In this document: positions 46,083 to 55,024 of the stretch, in pieces
How positions within the stretch are numbered: the stretch's first letter is position 1
How the letters are laid out: every line of letters begins with the position of its first letter
Source: Parendozoicomonas callyspongiae
GTDB taxonomy: Bacteria > Pseudomonadota > Gammaproteobacteria > Pseudomonadales > Endozoicomonadaceae
Direction: 5' to 3'
Length of the DNA stretch: 64,000 nucleotides
Assembly: GCF_023502345.1 (NCBI RefSeq)
Contig: NZ_JAMFLX010000005.1
Coordinates: forward strand, 124,001-188,000
Notes under the pieces: generated by a model
Database searches by the model: none
Seen by the model: the letters and a program-made list of their open reading frames with translations, nothing else
What the model was told of the DNA's origin: nothing
Position numbers and translations under genes: made by a program

Positions 46083-46179
46083 AGTGGCAGAGAGTTGAAC
46101 AAATAGCTGAGCACATAGCTGAGCAAACGAAACAACAATAATAACGAACCAACAATTGATAACAGGGTGGGAGTGATTC

Positions 46180-47733
46180 ATGAACGATTGCAGTGTGATT
46201 TCGGTTGAATCCGCCGTAACAGGTCAGGCTATCTACGAGCTGAATGAACTGTCGCAGGATGAAGTCAGGGCAATGTTTTCGGTAGCCCGTGATGCTGCCA
46301 CAGATTTAAGAAACACCCCACTCCAGCACAGGCTGGATGCTGTTCAGCAGGTGATGGATCATATCAGGGACAATCGAGATCGCATTGTTGACCGACTCTG
46401 TGATGAAACAGGCAAAACCCGCACAGATGCACTTGTTTCAGAAATACTGGGTGTTCTGGATAACCTTGAGTGGAATATTCATAACGCAGCCAAAATTCTG
46501 AAAGATACCAAAATCTCCACCCCCATTACCCTGCTGGGCAAAAAATCCCGTATCTTCCACGAACCCTATGGTGTCATCGTCAAGATCGCGCCCTGGAACT
46601 ATCCGTTTCATATTGCCATGTGTTTCTCCCTGGGAGCATTTATTGCCGGCAATGCCGTTATTCTCAAACCCTCTGAGCTCACTCCTCTTCGGGGGCTTCT
46701 GGAAGACATTCTCTCTGTCTCGCCACTGATACGACACAGTCTCCAGATTGCTTATGGCACGGGAATAACTGCGCAACGGTTGATCGCAGAACGTCCGGAC
46801 AAGATTTTCTTTACTGGCTCGGGACGTACAGGGCGACGCATTCTTAAACAGGCTGCCGAGCTGCTGATTCCTGCGGAAATGGAACTGGGCGGTAAAGATC
46901 AGATGATTGTGTTTGATGACGTCAATATTGACCGCACTGTTGCTGGCGCCATCTGGGGTGCAATGACCAATGCCGGACAGTCCTGCACCTCTGTGGAACG
47001 GCTCTATATCCACGACAATATCTATGAAGAGTTCCTAAGCCGACTGGTGCCGGAAACCGAAAAGCTGATCGTCAACAATGGTGACCGGGGAGACTCTGAT
47101 ATCGGGGCAATCACCGCTGGCTTTCAAATGGATATGATTGAGTCCCATGTCGAAGATGCTCGCAGCAAAGGGGCCGAGATTCTAACGGGTGGAGCCCGCC
47201 TGGGAGATAACTTCTATCTGCCAACAATCATTACCGGCATCACACCGGATATGAAACTCCATAACGAAGAAACCTTTGGTCCGTTGATTCCGGTGTATCG
47301 CTTCAGCGATGAAAAGGAAGTAATCAGGGAAACCAACAGTTTCAGTTTTGGTCTGACGGCAAGTGTATGGAGTAAAGACCTGAAACGAGCGGAGCGGGTT
47401 GCCCGGGCCATAGAAGTGGGAGCAGTCTCTATCAATAATGTGATGCTGACAGAAGGCAACCCCGCTCTGCCTTTTGGTGGACAAAAGGAAAGTGGCTTTG
47501 GCCGGGCCAAGGGCGCAGAAGGTCTGCTGGCCTTTACCCGCAGCAAATCAATCCTGATTGATAAGCAGAGCAGCATCATTGAGCCTAACTGGTACCCTTA
47601 CACCCTGAAAAAGTACGAACTGTTCCAGGAACTGATCCAGACGCTCTTTACCAGGAGCCCGATAAAGCTGCTGAAACTCGCCCTGACTGGCCTTAAACTG
47701 GAAAACGAGTCGAAAAAATCTCGAATTGATTAG
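46180..47733 (+). CDS. Aldehyde dehydrogenase, fatty-aldehyde type
   Basis: This NAD(P)-dependent enzyme oxidises aldehydes to carboxylic acids. The 517 residues contain the family catalytic set: Asn140 in IAPWNYPF, the FFTGSGRTGR coenzyme loop, Glu235 in MELGGKD and Cys269 in NAGQSCTSVER. PFGGQKESGFGRAKG and the C-terminal KSILIDKQS complete the fold. A C-terminal extension of about 50 residues with hydrophobic character (LIQTLFTRSPIKLLKLAL) may anchor it to the membrane, as in class 3 fatty aldehyde dehydrogenases. GGGAG precedes the ATG. It completes the alcohol oxidation begun by the GMC enzyme. The stop codon TAG is also the first three bases of the palindromic repeat element. Confidence 0.93.
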   Translation: MNDCSVISVESAVTGQAIYELNELSQDEVRAMFSVARDAATDLRNTPLQHRLDAVQQVMDHIRDNRDRIVDRLCDETGKTRTDALVSEILGVLDNLEWNIHNAAKILKDTKISTPITLLGKKSRIFHEPYGVIVKIAPWNYPFHIAMCFSLGAFIAGNAVILKPSELTPLRGLLEDILSVSPLIRHSLQIAYGTGITAQRLIAERPDKIFFTGSGRTGRRILKQAAELLIPAEMELGGKDQMIVFDDVNIDRTVAGAIWGAMTNAGQSCTSVERLYIHDNIYEEFLSRLVPETEKLIVNNGDRGDSDIGAITAGFQMDMIESHVEDARSKGAEILTGGARLGDNFYLPTIITGITPDMKLHNEETFGPLIPVYRFSDEKEVIRETNSFSFGLTASVWSKDLKRAERVARAIEVGAVSINNVMLTEGNPALPFGGQKESGFGRAKGAEGLLAFTRSKSILIDKQSSIIEPNWYPYTLKKYELFQELIQTLFTRSPIKLLKLALTGLKLENESKKSRID

Positions 47734-47998
47734 GGCCTGTTGAGGTTTTATTATGCGGCTCAGTGGCTCTAAAAGCGGCTAGCCGTTAGAAGAGCTTGTG
47801 AAAATCGTAGTTATTCTACATTGAGCAAGCTCGACGTAGCGGATGGCCGCTTTTAGAGCCACCCGTAGGGCCTTTCCGAGGGCTTCTATGGCTGCGTTGC
47901 AGTGTTTTGAAAGGCAACAAGCATTTCTGCAACACTGCGCCTACCCATAAAAGCCCTCGAAAAGGCTGAGCACCATAATAAAACCTCAACAGGCCCTA
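47731..47998. repeat. 268-bp palindromic repeat element, copy 2
   Basis: A perfect 25-bp terminal inverted repeat (47731-47755 and 47974-47998) encloses a perfect 17-bp stem (47763-47779 with 47846-47862) that contains a small hairpin, and a 15-bp stem (47877-47891 with 47945-47959, one mismatch). The terminal hairpin loop carries the core GAAAGRCAACMAGYATTYCT shared with the element at 4503. Both elements begin TAGG and share CTGTTGA near the end, but most stem positions differ while pairing is kept. It begins within the stop codon of the aldehyde dehydrogenase gene and may end its transcript. Confidence 0.85.
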
Positions 47999-48131
47999 GC
48001 AGTTATTGTCAGGAGAGTCAGCAAAGCTGTTGCCTGTGCTGACAACTCCTGACTGAAACCATTACCTGATGGAAAAATCAGGGATCTTGCCTGTCCAACT
48101 CAAATGATTGTATTTTGAGTCGACACGGGGC

Positions 48132-50414
48132 ATGGCACAGAAATCTACTAACGATGAACCAGTTACCACAAGTGCACCTGTAACGACCACCTGTACTTCA
48201 GTTACAAGAGCTCAAGGCAGCTCTCATACCGTTCAGTTTGGCCGGGGAGTTTCACTGCTCTCAGTGCAGGATATATCTCAACAACTTCAAACTCTGATTC
48301 AGCAAAACATACAGCAACTCCATCAACAACTTGCCTCTAACACCACGCCTGCCCCCCAATGCCTCCCAACCAGACATGTACTGGTTACTCCCATAAGATC
48401 CATAGTTCAAAAACAGCTTCCTGAAGGTAAGCAGATTGCAATCATGCCTCTCTTTGCCAATGTTCCGGCACAGCGCGAGTTTGATAAGAAACAAGAAGAG
48501 TTAGCTGCAACCCACTCAACAACTCCTCAACTTACAAACTACCTACCTGGACAAGCACTGAAACGAAAAGCTCCCAGACATCCCTGCTCTTTAAAAAAAG
48601 CCAGGTTTGAGCCCGATGGAACGATTCAAGTACTGAGAACAGAAGGTCTGCTTTTTCAACACTGGGCTGAGCAGCTGGCCCAATTGGGATGTGCAATTAC
48701 GGAGAGAGAGCTCTGGATCCTGTCCAGCAGACCTATTGAACAGGTAGTTGAATTGGTCTTTAGAAAAAATCAAATTCCAGAACAAAGCAAAAAGCTGTCA
48801 ATAACTCGATTGCTACTGCGAGCCGTGGTGAAAAGACAGAGCCTCCCTGGACATTTTAATCCTTTCCAATATCAGGATGTGCCAACAGGTACATCACCTG
48901 CAGAACTATCAGCTCCGGCCAAATCAGAACCTGATGCCCGGCTTAGAATAAAACGTATTATTGAATGCCACATAAATACTGTGCGGAAAAAATATAATTA
49001 CTCTCTATCAAGTGAACAACTGACTTTAATCCTTCAACCTGAAAAGACAGTTAACATTTACACGGCTCTCTTTGGAAGTGTACCTCGAGCGATGAGCGCC
49101 TTTGACGACAAACATGGAAAGGGAGCTTCAGATTTTATTTACAAGACCGCATACAATATCCGTAAGGAATGGCTTGAAAGCAAAGATTCCCACCCTGAAC
49201 TCGATTATCAAGCACTGCTTATTGACATAACGGAACCTGAAAAAACAGCAGTAGCAATAGATCCCCCACCACCCAAAAAACAAAAAACGCTGGATGGGCT
49301 TATCGATAGTTCTCCACCGGATCTGGTATTTTCGACACTATCAGATCCCCACAAAAATATTTGCTACATCAAATGTGCTTTATATTTTTTCAGATTTTTC
49401 CTGTCATCTGAAGAGTTGCAACATCTGCAAGATTTAGTGCTGCCAGAAACCCAGGACAGCCCCCAAGAGTCACAATGTTTGAAATCATTATTAAGCCTGT
49501 TGCCTGCCATGAAGAGAACCCACGCAAGCCATAAGGATCTTGAGAAGCACTGGATGAGTTTTCTTGAGACCTGCTTTAACTCCCCGGTAATATTTCAATC
49601 ATCCATGCAGCTTAAGCCTCCTCGAGGTCATCAGCTGAGATCACGGGAACCAAGGAGCAGAAAACAGGTTTCCCCTTCACATAGCAAACAACTTGAATCC
49701 AGCGATAGAAAGAGTAGCCCTGAGGATACTAAATCATTTTCCCTGAAAAATCTTGATCACAATGATACAAATTCATTTCTTTTAAATCTGGAGCAACTTC
49801 TTCAGGATCAGTTGAAAAGCAGGCCACACCTGAAACTGTTCTCAATAATGACAACCCAATATAACAACCAGCAGTACCATCGGTTGTCAGCTGCTGCCGC
49901 AGAAAGAACCCTGCAACTGAGTGTCTCTGTCAATAGCAGTGGCTGTATTCAAACGGCAGTCACTGACTACCTGGCACCAGAACGTCTTGATAATGTCCAC
50001 TGGGAATCTCAGGGTGACTTACCAGAAGGGCATTATCAGACAGAACGAAGCCGCTCTATTCAAATTGAGCAGACACTTCAGCATTTTCGAGTGTTTCTGG
50101 GTGAATGCTGGAGAACAGAGCAACATGAAGAAATTAAACACCTTCAAGCTGCAATTGATCAGGCTTTCAAACCAATAACCATACCAATCATTTCTCCGGA
50201 TAATAAAAGCATGACCCAGTTAGATGCCCATCCTGTTTGTATAATTACCCGTGCTGGCATCTGCTCCCATGCAGGTCACTATGAAACGCTGATTAAGAGC
50301 CAGGGACACTGGCTTCTGGTAGATGCCAATCCACTTGAACAGCTGGAATCCCCGGAGCGCTACCTCAGGAACAGGGATTTATATCCACATACTATCGGCT
50401 ATAGGATTTTTTAA
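48132..50414 (+). CDS. Large unknown protein with papain-like C-terminal domain (760 aa)
   Basis: The ATG at 48132 (MAQKSTNDEP) is the most natural start; the frame runs to a TTG at 48108. The first 130 residues are Thr/Gln/Pro-rich and probably disordered. Basic clusters KRKAPRHPCSLKKARF and PPPKKQKT resemble nuclear localisation signals. The middle is helical. The C-terminus may be a cysteine protease: Cys605 in NSSGCIQTAV, His716 in SHAGHYETLI and Asp731 in HWLLVDANP. The Cys-to-His spacing is 111 and His-to-Asp 15, close to Josephin-type enzymes. No signal peptide is present. A host-directed effector is plausible but inferred. A hairpin follows the stop. Confidence 0.75.
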   Translation: MAQKSTNDEPVTTSAPVTTTCTSVTRAQGSSHTVQFGRGVSLLSVQDISQQLQTLIQQNIQQLHQQLASNTTPAPQCLPTRHVLVTPIRSIVQKQLPEGKQIAIMPLFANVPAQREFDKKQEELAATHSTTPQLTNYLPGQALKRKAPRHPCSLKKARFEPDGTIQVLRTEGLLFQHWAEQLAQLGCAITERELWILSSRPIEQVVELVFRKNQIPEQSKKLSITRLLLRAVVKRQSLPGHFNPFQYQDVPTGTSPAELSAPAKSEPDARLRIKRIIECHINTVRKKYNYSLSSEQLTLILQPEKTVNIYTALFGSVPRAMSAFDDKHGKGASDFIYKTAYNIRKEWLESKDSHPELDYQALLIDITEPEKTAVAIDPPPPKKQKTLDGLIDSSPPDLVFSTLSDPHKNICYIKCALYFFRFFLSSEELQHLQDLVLPETQDSPQESQCLKSLLSLLPAMKRTHASHKDLEKHWMSFLETCFNSPVIFQSSMQLKPPRGHQLRSREPRSRKQVSPSHSKQLESSDRKSSPEDTKSFSLKNLDHNDTNSFLLNLEQLLQDQLKSRPHLKLFSIMTTQYNNQQYHRLSAAAAERTLQLSVSVNSSGCIQTAVTDYLAPERLDNVHWESQGDLPEGHYQTERSRSIQIEQTLQHFRVFLGECWRTEQHEEIKHLQAAIDQAFKPITIPIISPDNKSMTQLDAHPVCIITRAGICSHAGHYETLIKSQGHWLLVDANPLEQLESPERYLRNRDLYPHTIGYRIF

Positions 50415-50415
50415 C

Positions 50416-50451
50416 GTGAAACCAGCCAGTGTTGATCGTGGCTGATTTCAC
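50416..50451. terminator. Hairpin between convergent genes
   Basis: Arms 50416-50428 and 50439-50451 pair with one mismatch between the stops of the unknown gene and the adenosine deaminase gene. There is no long T run, so efficiency is doubtful. Confidence 0.4.
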
Positions 50452-50463
50452 ACAGAACAGGTT

Positions 50464-51459
50464 TTACTGTGCAAACTTCAGCAGGTGCTGCTTAACCTCT
50501 TCAGAGGCGAAGGAACCCTCAACACTGACCTGGTAGATGTTGAAGTAATCTTCCCGGCTTAACTGAAACTGCTCCATCACCTTTTCCACTTCTTCGGTCA
50601 TGGTGGTGTTGGAAACAGTGCGGTTATCGGTATTGATTGTGACGGGCAGGTTATCCAGATAAAAATCCTTGAAAGGATGTTGTTCCAGTCTGTTCACGGC
50701 TTTTGTCTGCACATTACTGCTGGGGCAGGTTTCCAGTGCAGTCTGCTTATCCTTGACCAGCTGATAGGCACCTGCATGACCGGTAATATGAATACCGTGA
50801 CCAATACGTTCTGCACCCAGCAGATCAATGGCATCGTAAACATTCTGGCCAACTCCCTGCTCACCCGCATGGATTGTGACTTTGTAGCCTTTTTCCAAAG
50901 CGTATTGGGCATAAGGGATAAACTCATGACAGAAACCGGGAAGTTCACTGGCGGCCAGGTCAAAAGCCACCACGCCGTTGTTCAGGTATTTGGCTCCCGC
51001 ATCAATCACATCATTGATCTGGTCTTTTGGCATGGTGCGCAGAATCGATAGAATACAGTTACCATGTATATCGTATTGCTGCTCAGCTCTTCTTATTCCT
51101 TTCACTACACTGCCAATTATCTGATCAAGAGTCAGTCCCTGCTGCATATGCAGCAACGGCCCGAACCGAACTTCCATATATTTCACATTTTCCCTGGCTG
51201 CATCTTCATAAAGCTCAAAGGCAATGCGTTCGATGGATTCTGCATTTTGCATTACTGCAACCGGCAGGGCAAAACACTTCAGGTACTCATCCAGGTTGGG
51301 ACAGGTTTCCGGGGCGATCAGATGGGGTTTAATGTCTTCGACATTATCGGCAGGTAGAGGAATATTTTGCTGCTGCGCCAGTTCAATTATTGTTTGCGGA
51401 CGAATGCTGCCATCCAGGTGGCAGTGAAGATCAATTTTGGGCAGGTCAAAATAATTCAT
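50464..51459 (-). CDS. add: Adenosine deaminase
   Basis: The enzyme converts adenosine to inosine and ammonia in purine salvage, in the cytoplasm. The 331 residues are normal for bacterial Add (E. coli 333). Zinc ligands His12 and His14 are in LHCHLDGS. The third histidine and catalytic glutamate lie in [14 protein letters not shown] and [10 protein letters not shown] give the remaining active-site residues. Closely related adenine deaminases differ in these regions, so adenosine is the better assignment. It stands alone on the minus strand. Confidence 0.95.
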   Translation of the reverse strand: MNYFDLPKIDLHCHLDGSIRPQTIIELAQQQNIPLPADNVEDIKPHLIAPETCPNLDEYLKCFALPVAVMQNAESIERIAFELYEDAARENVKYMEVRFGPLLHMQQGLTLDQIIGSVVKGIRRAEQQYDIHGNCILSILRTMPKDQINDVIDAGAKYLNNGVVAFDLAASELPGFCHEFIPYAQYALEKGYKVTIHAGEQGVGQNVYDAIDLLGAERIGHGIHITGHAGAYQLVKDKQTALETCPSSNVQTKAVNRLEQHPFKDFYLDNLPVTINTDNRTVSNTTMTEEVEKVMEQFQLSREDYFNIYQVSVEGSFASEEVKQHLLKFAQ

Positions 51460-51652
51460 ATATCTCTACTTATGCTGTATGAAACTGTTGATGGCTAGTT
51501 GGTGAAATAGCCGAGCGAGCAACGGTTACATACTTCATAATCAGGCGTTTACGGTGCCTGGTAGAAACTCCCAAACCATATCATTGGGATTATATGAAGC
51601 GATTTATGACTGGCGGCGATGCTACAACCTGCGCAAGAAATATGCAATATTG

Positions 51653-51687
51653 GAAAATCAGCCCTTCAATTAAGGAAGGGCTGATCA
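51653..51687 (-). terminator. Terminator after the DUF3299 remnant
   Basis: An 11-bp stem (51657-51667 with 51675-51685) lies just past the minus-strand stop at 51697, followed by a short T-rich run on that strand. Confidence 0.6.
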
Positions 51688-51696
51688 TTTAAGGAA

Positions 51697-52151
51697 TTAC
51701 TCGTACTCCTCGATAGCATCAACACTCATTCCATAAAGTGTCTCGGTGTACTCAGACTTGTTCTTTTCTACCTTGAGCGTTCCTTCCAGCCAGTAAGGTG
51801 TATAACCGGCCTCCGTCACTTTGATACCCTTTTCAAAGCGAACATAAACCGTCTGGTTGGGCGGTGGTGGTGGCACATGGATACAGGCGCCCAGGGTCGG
51901 CACTAACAACAGCTCTGTAGCAATCTGCTCTTTATTGATATTCAGTGGCACCAGGAAGCCGGGGGCGCTCCATTTACCCAGTCAACATGCAGTGCTTCAA
52001 TACCCGCCAGGGAAATCATGATAACCCGATCCATTGGTGTTCCGGTTGATTTCAATACCCCGGAAATTTTGAAAGGCTTATCTTCATGCCAGGAGTTTCG
52101 GGCTGAAATCTTCAGCCCTGCCGTGGGTATGGCTGAAAGAATAGAAAGCAA
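51697..52151 (-). pseudogene. Fused remnants of an FtsX-like ABC permease and a DUF3299 protein
   Basis: Two frames abut with a 1-base shift near 51950. The upstream part contains FKISGVLKSTGTPMDRV and SLAGIEALHVDW, typical of the periplasmic domain of an FtsX-like ABC permease. The downstream part contains GFLVPLNI, LLLVPTLGACIHVPPPP and NQTVYVRFEKG, which is the conserved core of DUF3299 lipoproteins. In many bacteria these are adjacent genes of a metal-related cluster. Here a deletion appears to have joined the inside of the first to the inside of the second. No full gene remains. Confidence 0.7.
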
Positions 52152-52489
52152 CCAACAGATAAACAGCTGCCAGCAGGCAGACCAGGAGGTTATTCCCGGT
52201 TCTTTGCTTTTTAGACTGCAACAGGCTGATGGTCATTTCCAGAATCTACTTCAATAAAACAGCCTGCATTCCTGGCAGGCTATATTCCCGATTTTCGGGC
52301 GTTAAAGATGTTATAACATAATGCATGACATTTTTATGAAGGTCATTAGCAATAATCACGATTTGTGCTCATTTTAACTTTCAGTGTCATCCTGACAGCC
52401 TTGCTGTCATAAATGTTAATGCTCTTCGCTTTGGTTGAATGTCAATATTCCATTCAGGGTGAATTTTTGGGGAGTGGAGTAATCAAATT
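52152..52489. other. Spacer with decay traces, no intact gene
   Basis: The left part may hold further remnants of the ABC-permease locus in other frames. A GCCTGC/GCAGGC hairpin lies at 52261-52281. The right part is AT-rich and leads to the ribosome site GGGGAGTGGAG before the next gene. Confidence 0.5.
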
Positions 52490-53635
52490 ATGGAATCGCA
52501 AAGGCTTTCAAACGGCTCTACTGCTGCACAAATTCTCTCGGGAAACTATCCGACACAGCCCTCCTCCATCCCGACTCAAAAAAGCAAAAATGCAGAAGCT
52601 TTAAAATCAGATGACGTCACATCTGTGGCGGGTAAAAAAAGAAGACATACAGGACCAACACTAAACACTCAGGATCTACCAACAGTCACAGGCAGACAAA
52701 TTACCCATACTGAAGAAGAGCATTCAGCATCTTTAGTCGTTTCATTTCCTATGCAGCTTATCCAAAAGGGAGCTGAAGCTGCAAAGCTGGAAAGAGAACG
52801 CACTATACAACCTGTAATCTATAAGATCCCAGCCTTTCCCTGCCCAGCCCAAAATGATGAAGAACATGAGCAGCATCTAATAGATTTCCTTCAAGAATCC
52901 ATATACAAACCGTTTTCTTTATCCAAGGCGGCAAAAGAAATGGGATTCACTAATAAAAACACCCTAAAGCTAAATTTTTTAAATAAAACCAATAAGAAAG
53001 CCACCAGCTTTATTGAAGGCCATTTTGGTAACACGGACTGGAGCCAGGCCCAAATATTGATAGCACTTATAACATCTATAGAAGCCAGTATGTCCGAGTC
53101 AAGAGCAAACTGCATATCAGTCCCGCATTTTCTCGATTATCTGAAGGACTCGGATACTCCTTTATATGTATGGCTTAGAAATGCCTCAGACCCTAAAAAT
53201 ATTTCAATTACTGATGGTGCCAAGTTATGGGTCAAATATCGCTTGAAAAATTCCAAGATCCACTTTGGAACAACACCATGGACGATTATAAAGAAAAATA
53301 AAGATCAAAAATCCTCCTCTCCTCCTCAAAAAAGGAAGAAGCAGGATTCTGATGAATACACCCCTGACTTAACAATGGAAGAATTTGAACGGCTTGAGCA
53401 GGCTTTAAAAGCTTGTGACAGCAGACTCACCCCTCAGGAAGTCGAAGCCGAAAAACACAAAGCAAGAATCAAAGAGCTTATGGCAGAGCTTGAAATGCAA
53501 CAAACACAGTTACAGCAACTCGAGTCATCAATGCACTGTACTCAGCTGCAGTGGGATCTTGCCATGCACCAATATCACTTTATGAACACCCGCCCTATTC
53601 CTGAGCACCTGAAAGGCGTAAGCCTTCCGAAATAG
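52490..53635 (+). CDS. Unknown protein with basic clusters and C-terminal coiled coil (381 aa)
   Basis: No family is recognised. The ATG at 52490 follows a good purine-rich site. The first 110 residues are polar, Ser/Thr-rich and contain GKKRRHTG. A helical globular part follows (about 120-260). Next comes a Lys/Pro-rich linker with SSPPQKRKKQDSDEY, which looks like a nuclear localisation signal. The last 90 residues form a likely coiled coil (EVEAEKHKARIKELMAELEM and on), with Gln-rich end. There is no signal peptide or membrane segment. The disordered start and basic clusters are shared in style, but not in sequence, with the protein at 48132. Confidence 0.75.
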   Translation: MESQRLSNGSTAAQILSGNYPTQPSSIPTQKSKNAEALKSDDVTSVAGKKRRHTGPTLNTQDLPTVTGRQITHTEEEHSASLVVSFPMQLIQKGAEAAKLERERTIQPVIYKIPAFPCPAQNDEEHEQHLIDFLQESIYKPFSLSKAAKEMGFTNKNTLKLNFLNKTNKKATSFIEGHFGNTDWSQAQILIALITSIEASMSESRANCISVPHFLDYLKDSDTPLYVWLRNASDPKNISITDGAKLWVKYRLKNSKIHFGTTPWTIIKKNKDQKSSSPPQKRKKQDSDEYTPDLTMEEFERLEQALKACDSRLTPQEVEAEKHKARIKELMAELEMQQTQLQQLESSMHCTQLQWDLAMHQYHFMNTRPIPEHLKGVSLPK

Positions 53636-53640
53636 TCTTA

Positions 53641-53988
53641 CTACGAACCCTTACTCTTCCGGGCAATCAGCGAACCTGCCAAGCCAATAGCCGCAGCCAA
53701 AAGAGCAATAGTAACCAGCCCAATCCTTTCCCCTGAGCCTGTTACAGGATCAAGCCGGGTAAACAACATGGCATAAAGGTTGCCGCAGGCAAAAGCCCAG
53801 AGAACCGGCATAAACCAATGGATTGTTTTATCCCAGGAGATCTTGGCAGTCACTATTAACAAAATGGCTACCACAAAATCATCCAGAGATAACGGCCAGT
53901 ACTTCTCGGTATTCAAAGCAATCAGTGTTTCACCAATAAGCAAAACCAGGGCAAATATAACCGTATAGATTTTTACAAACAGGTTCAT
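53641..53988 (-). CDS. Small integral membrane protein (115 aa)
   Basis: No exact family is recognised. The ATG at 53988 follows GGAGG and overlaps the stop of the upstream hydroxylase gene by 4 bases, so the two are translated together. Four hydrophobic segments are visible: IYTVIFALVLLIGETLIAL, FVVAILLIVTAKI, WFMPVLWAFACGNLYAMLF and IGLVTIALLAAAIGLAG. The last is followed by a basic tail. It probably sits beside the sterol-desaturase-type enzyme in the inner membrane, but its role is unknown. Confidence 0.75.
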   Translation of the reverse strand: MNLFVKIYTVIFALVLLIGETLIALNTEKYWPLSLDDFVVAILLIVTAKISWDKTIHWFMPVLWAFACGNLYAMLFTRLDPVTGSGERIGLVTIALLAAAIGLAGSLIARKSKGS

Positions 53989-54956
53989 GCCATATCCTCC
54001 GCTGGCAGACACTCTTCCCTGACTTTGGCCTCGTAATATTTTGGCCGTTGCTTGTAATCTGCAGGCTTATCAATATTTCCCTGAAATGGTGCTTTTAACT
54101 GGCCGAGATAATCCTTGGGGTAATCCGGGTTATAAACTCCGATTACCTTCACGTCTCTCTCTTTTGGCCAGAAGAACGTGCCAAACACCAGATCCCAGAT
54201 AATCAGGTTATTGCCGTAATTTCGGTTTGATTCACGAACCAGTTTGGAGTGATGCCAGCGGTGAAGTTCAGTCATGGCAAACACATAGTTCAACCATCCC
54301 AACTTCAGTTTGATATTGCTGTGCTGGAACATGCCATGGATGCCATTGAAAACAAAGTACAGCGACATCGCTTCAATATTTGTTCCCAGCAGGATAAATG
54401 GAACAACCTCGGGAATCAGAAAGAACACTTTCTCAACAGGATGAAACCGACCGGCATTCATCCAGTACAATCGGTTTGGACTATGGTGAACCGCATGAAA
54501 GCGCCATAAAGGGATATAAGTATGTGCTGCCCGGTGTACCCAGTAGCGGCCAAACTCGGCAATCAGCAGAACCAGTCCCAGCTGTATAACTACAGGCCAG
54601 TGATGGGGCCAGAGCCCCGATGGATATGTCTGGTTTAACCAGCCAACGGTTGAAACCAGCGCCGCAATCCATAATGGTTTGGTCAGTCGGGGGATGGAAA
54701 TCTGCGCCACCAGCATATGGATCAGGTCTGTTTTTAAATCACCATCATTTTTATTCCAGTCTTCACGGTAAGGTAATAACCGTTCCAGAACCGCAATAAT
54801 CAAGGCACCGGGAACAAGAACCAGAAACACTGCCAGCCCTTCATGAACATCCGCTTTAAGCAGTTGCCAGATTGAGAGAAGTGCCACACCCATGGTGACA
54901 GGGAAAACCAAAACGGGAAGTGCCTTTTGAAGCCACGGAGAATGAGTATCTTTCAT
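53985..54956 (-). CDS. Sterol desaturase/fatty acid hydroxylase family protein
   Basis: A membrane-bound di-iron oxygenase of the FA_hydroxylase superfamily. The 323 residues carry the histidine boxes HRAAH, HAVHH and HRWHH that bind the two irons, with several membrane segments around them (first near 12-30). Family members hydroxylate or desaturate sterols, carotenoids, fatty acids or alkylglycerols; the substrate here is unknown. Marine bacteria of this type often meet host sterols and ether lipids, which fits but does not prove such a use. A four-segment membrane protein is coupled downstream and an SDR gene lies 68 bases upstream on the same strand. Confidence 0.9.
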   Translation of the reverse strand: MKDTHSPWLQKALPVLVFPVTMGVALLSIWQLLKADVHEGLAVFLVLVPGALIIAVLERLLPYREDWNKNDGDLKTDLIHMLVAQISIPRLTKPLWIAALVSTVGWLNQTYPSGLWPHHWPVVIQLGLVLLIAEFGRYWVHRAAHTYIPLWRFHAVHHSPNRLYWMNAGRFHPVEKVFFLIPEVVPFILLGTNIEAMSLYFVFNGIHGMFQHSNIKLKLGWLNYVFAMTELHRWHHSKLVRESNRNYGNNLIIWDLVFGTFFWPKERDVKVIGVYNPDYPKDYLGQLKAPFQGNIDKPADYKQRPKYYEAKVREECLPAEDMA

Positions 54957-55024
54957 GAACAGCAGTCTTATTATTATTTTTGATAAACAAGTGTATAGAC
55001 TGCTCTTATCCAGAGCAAATGAAC

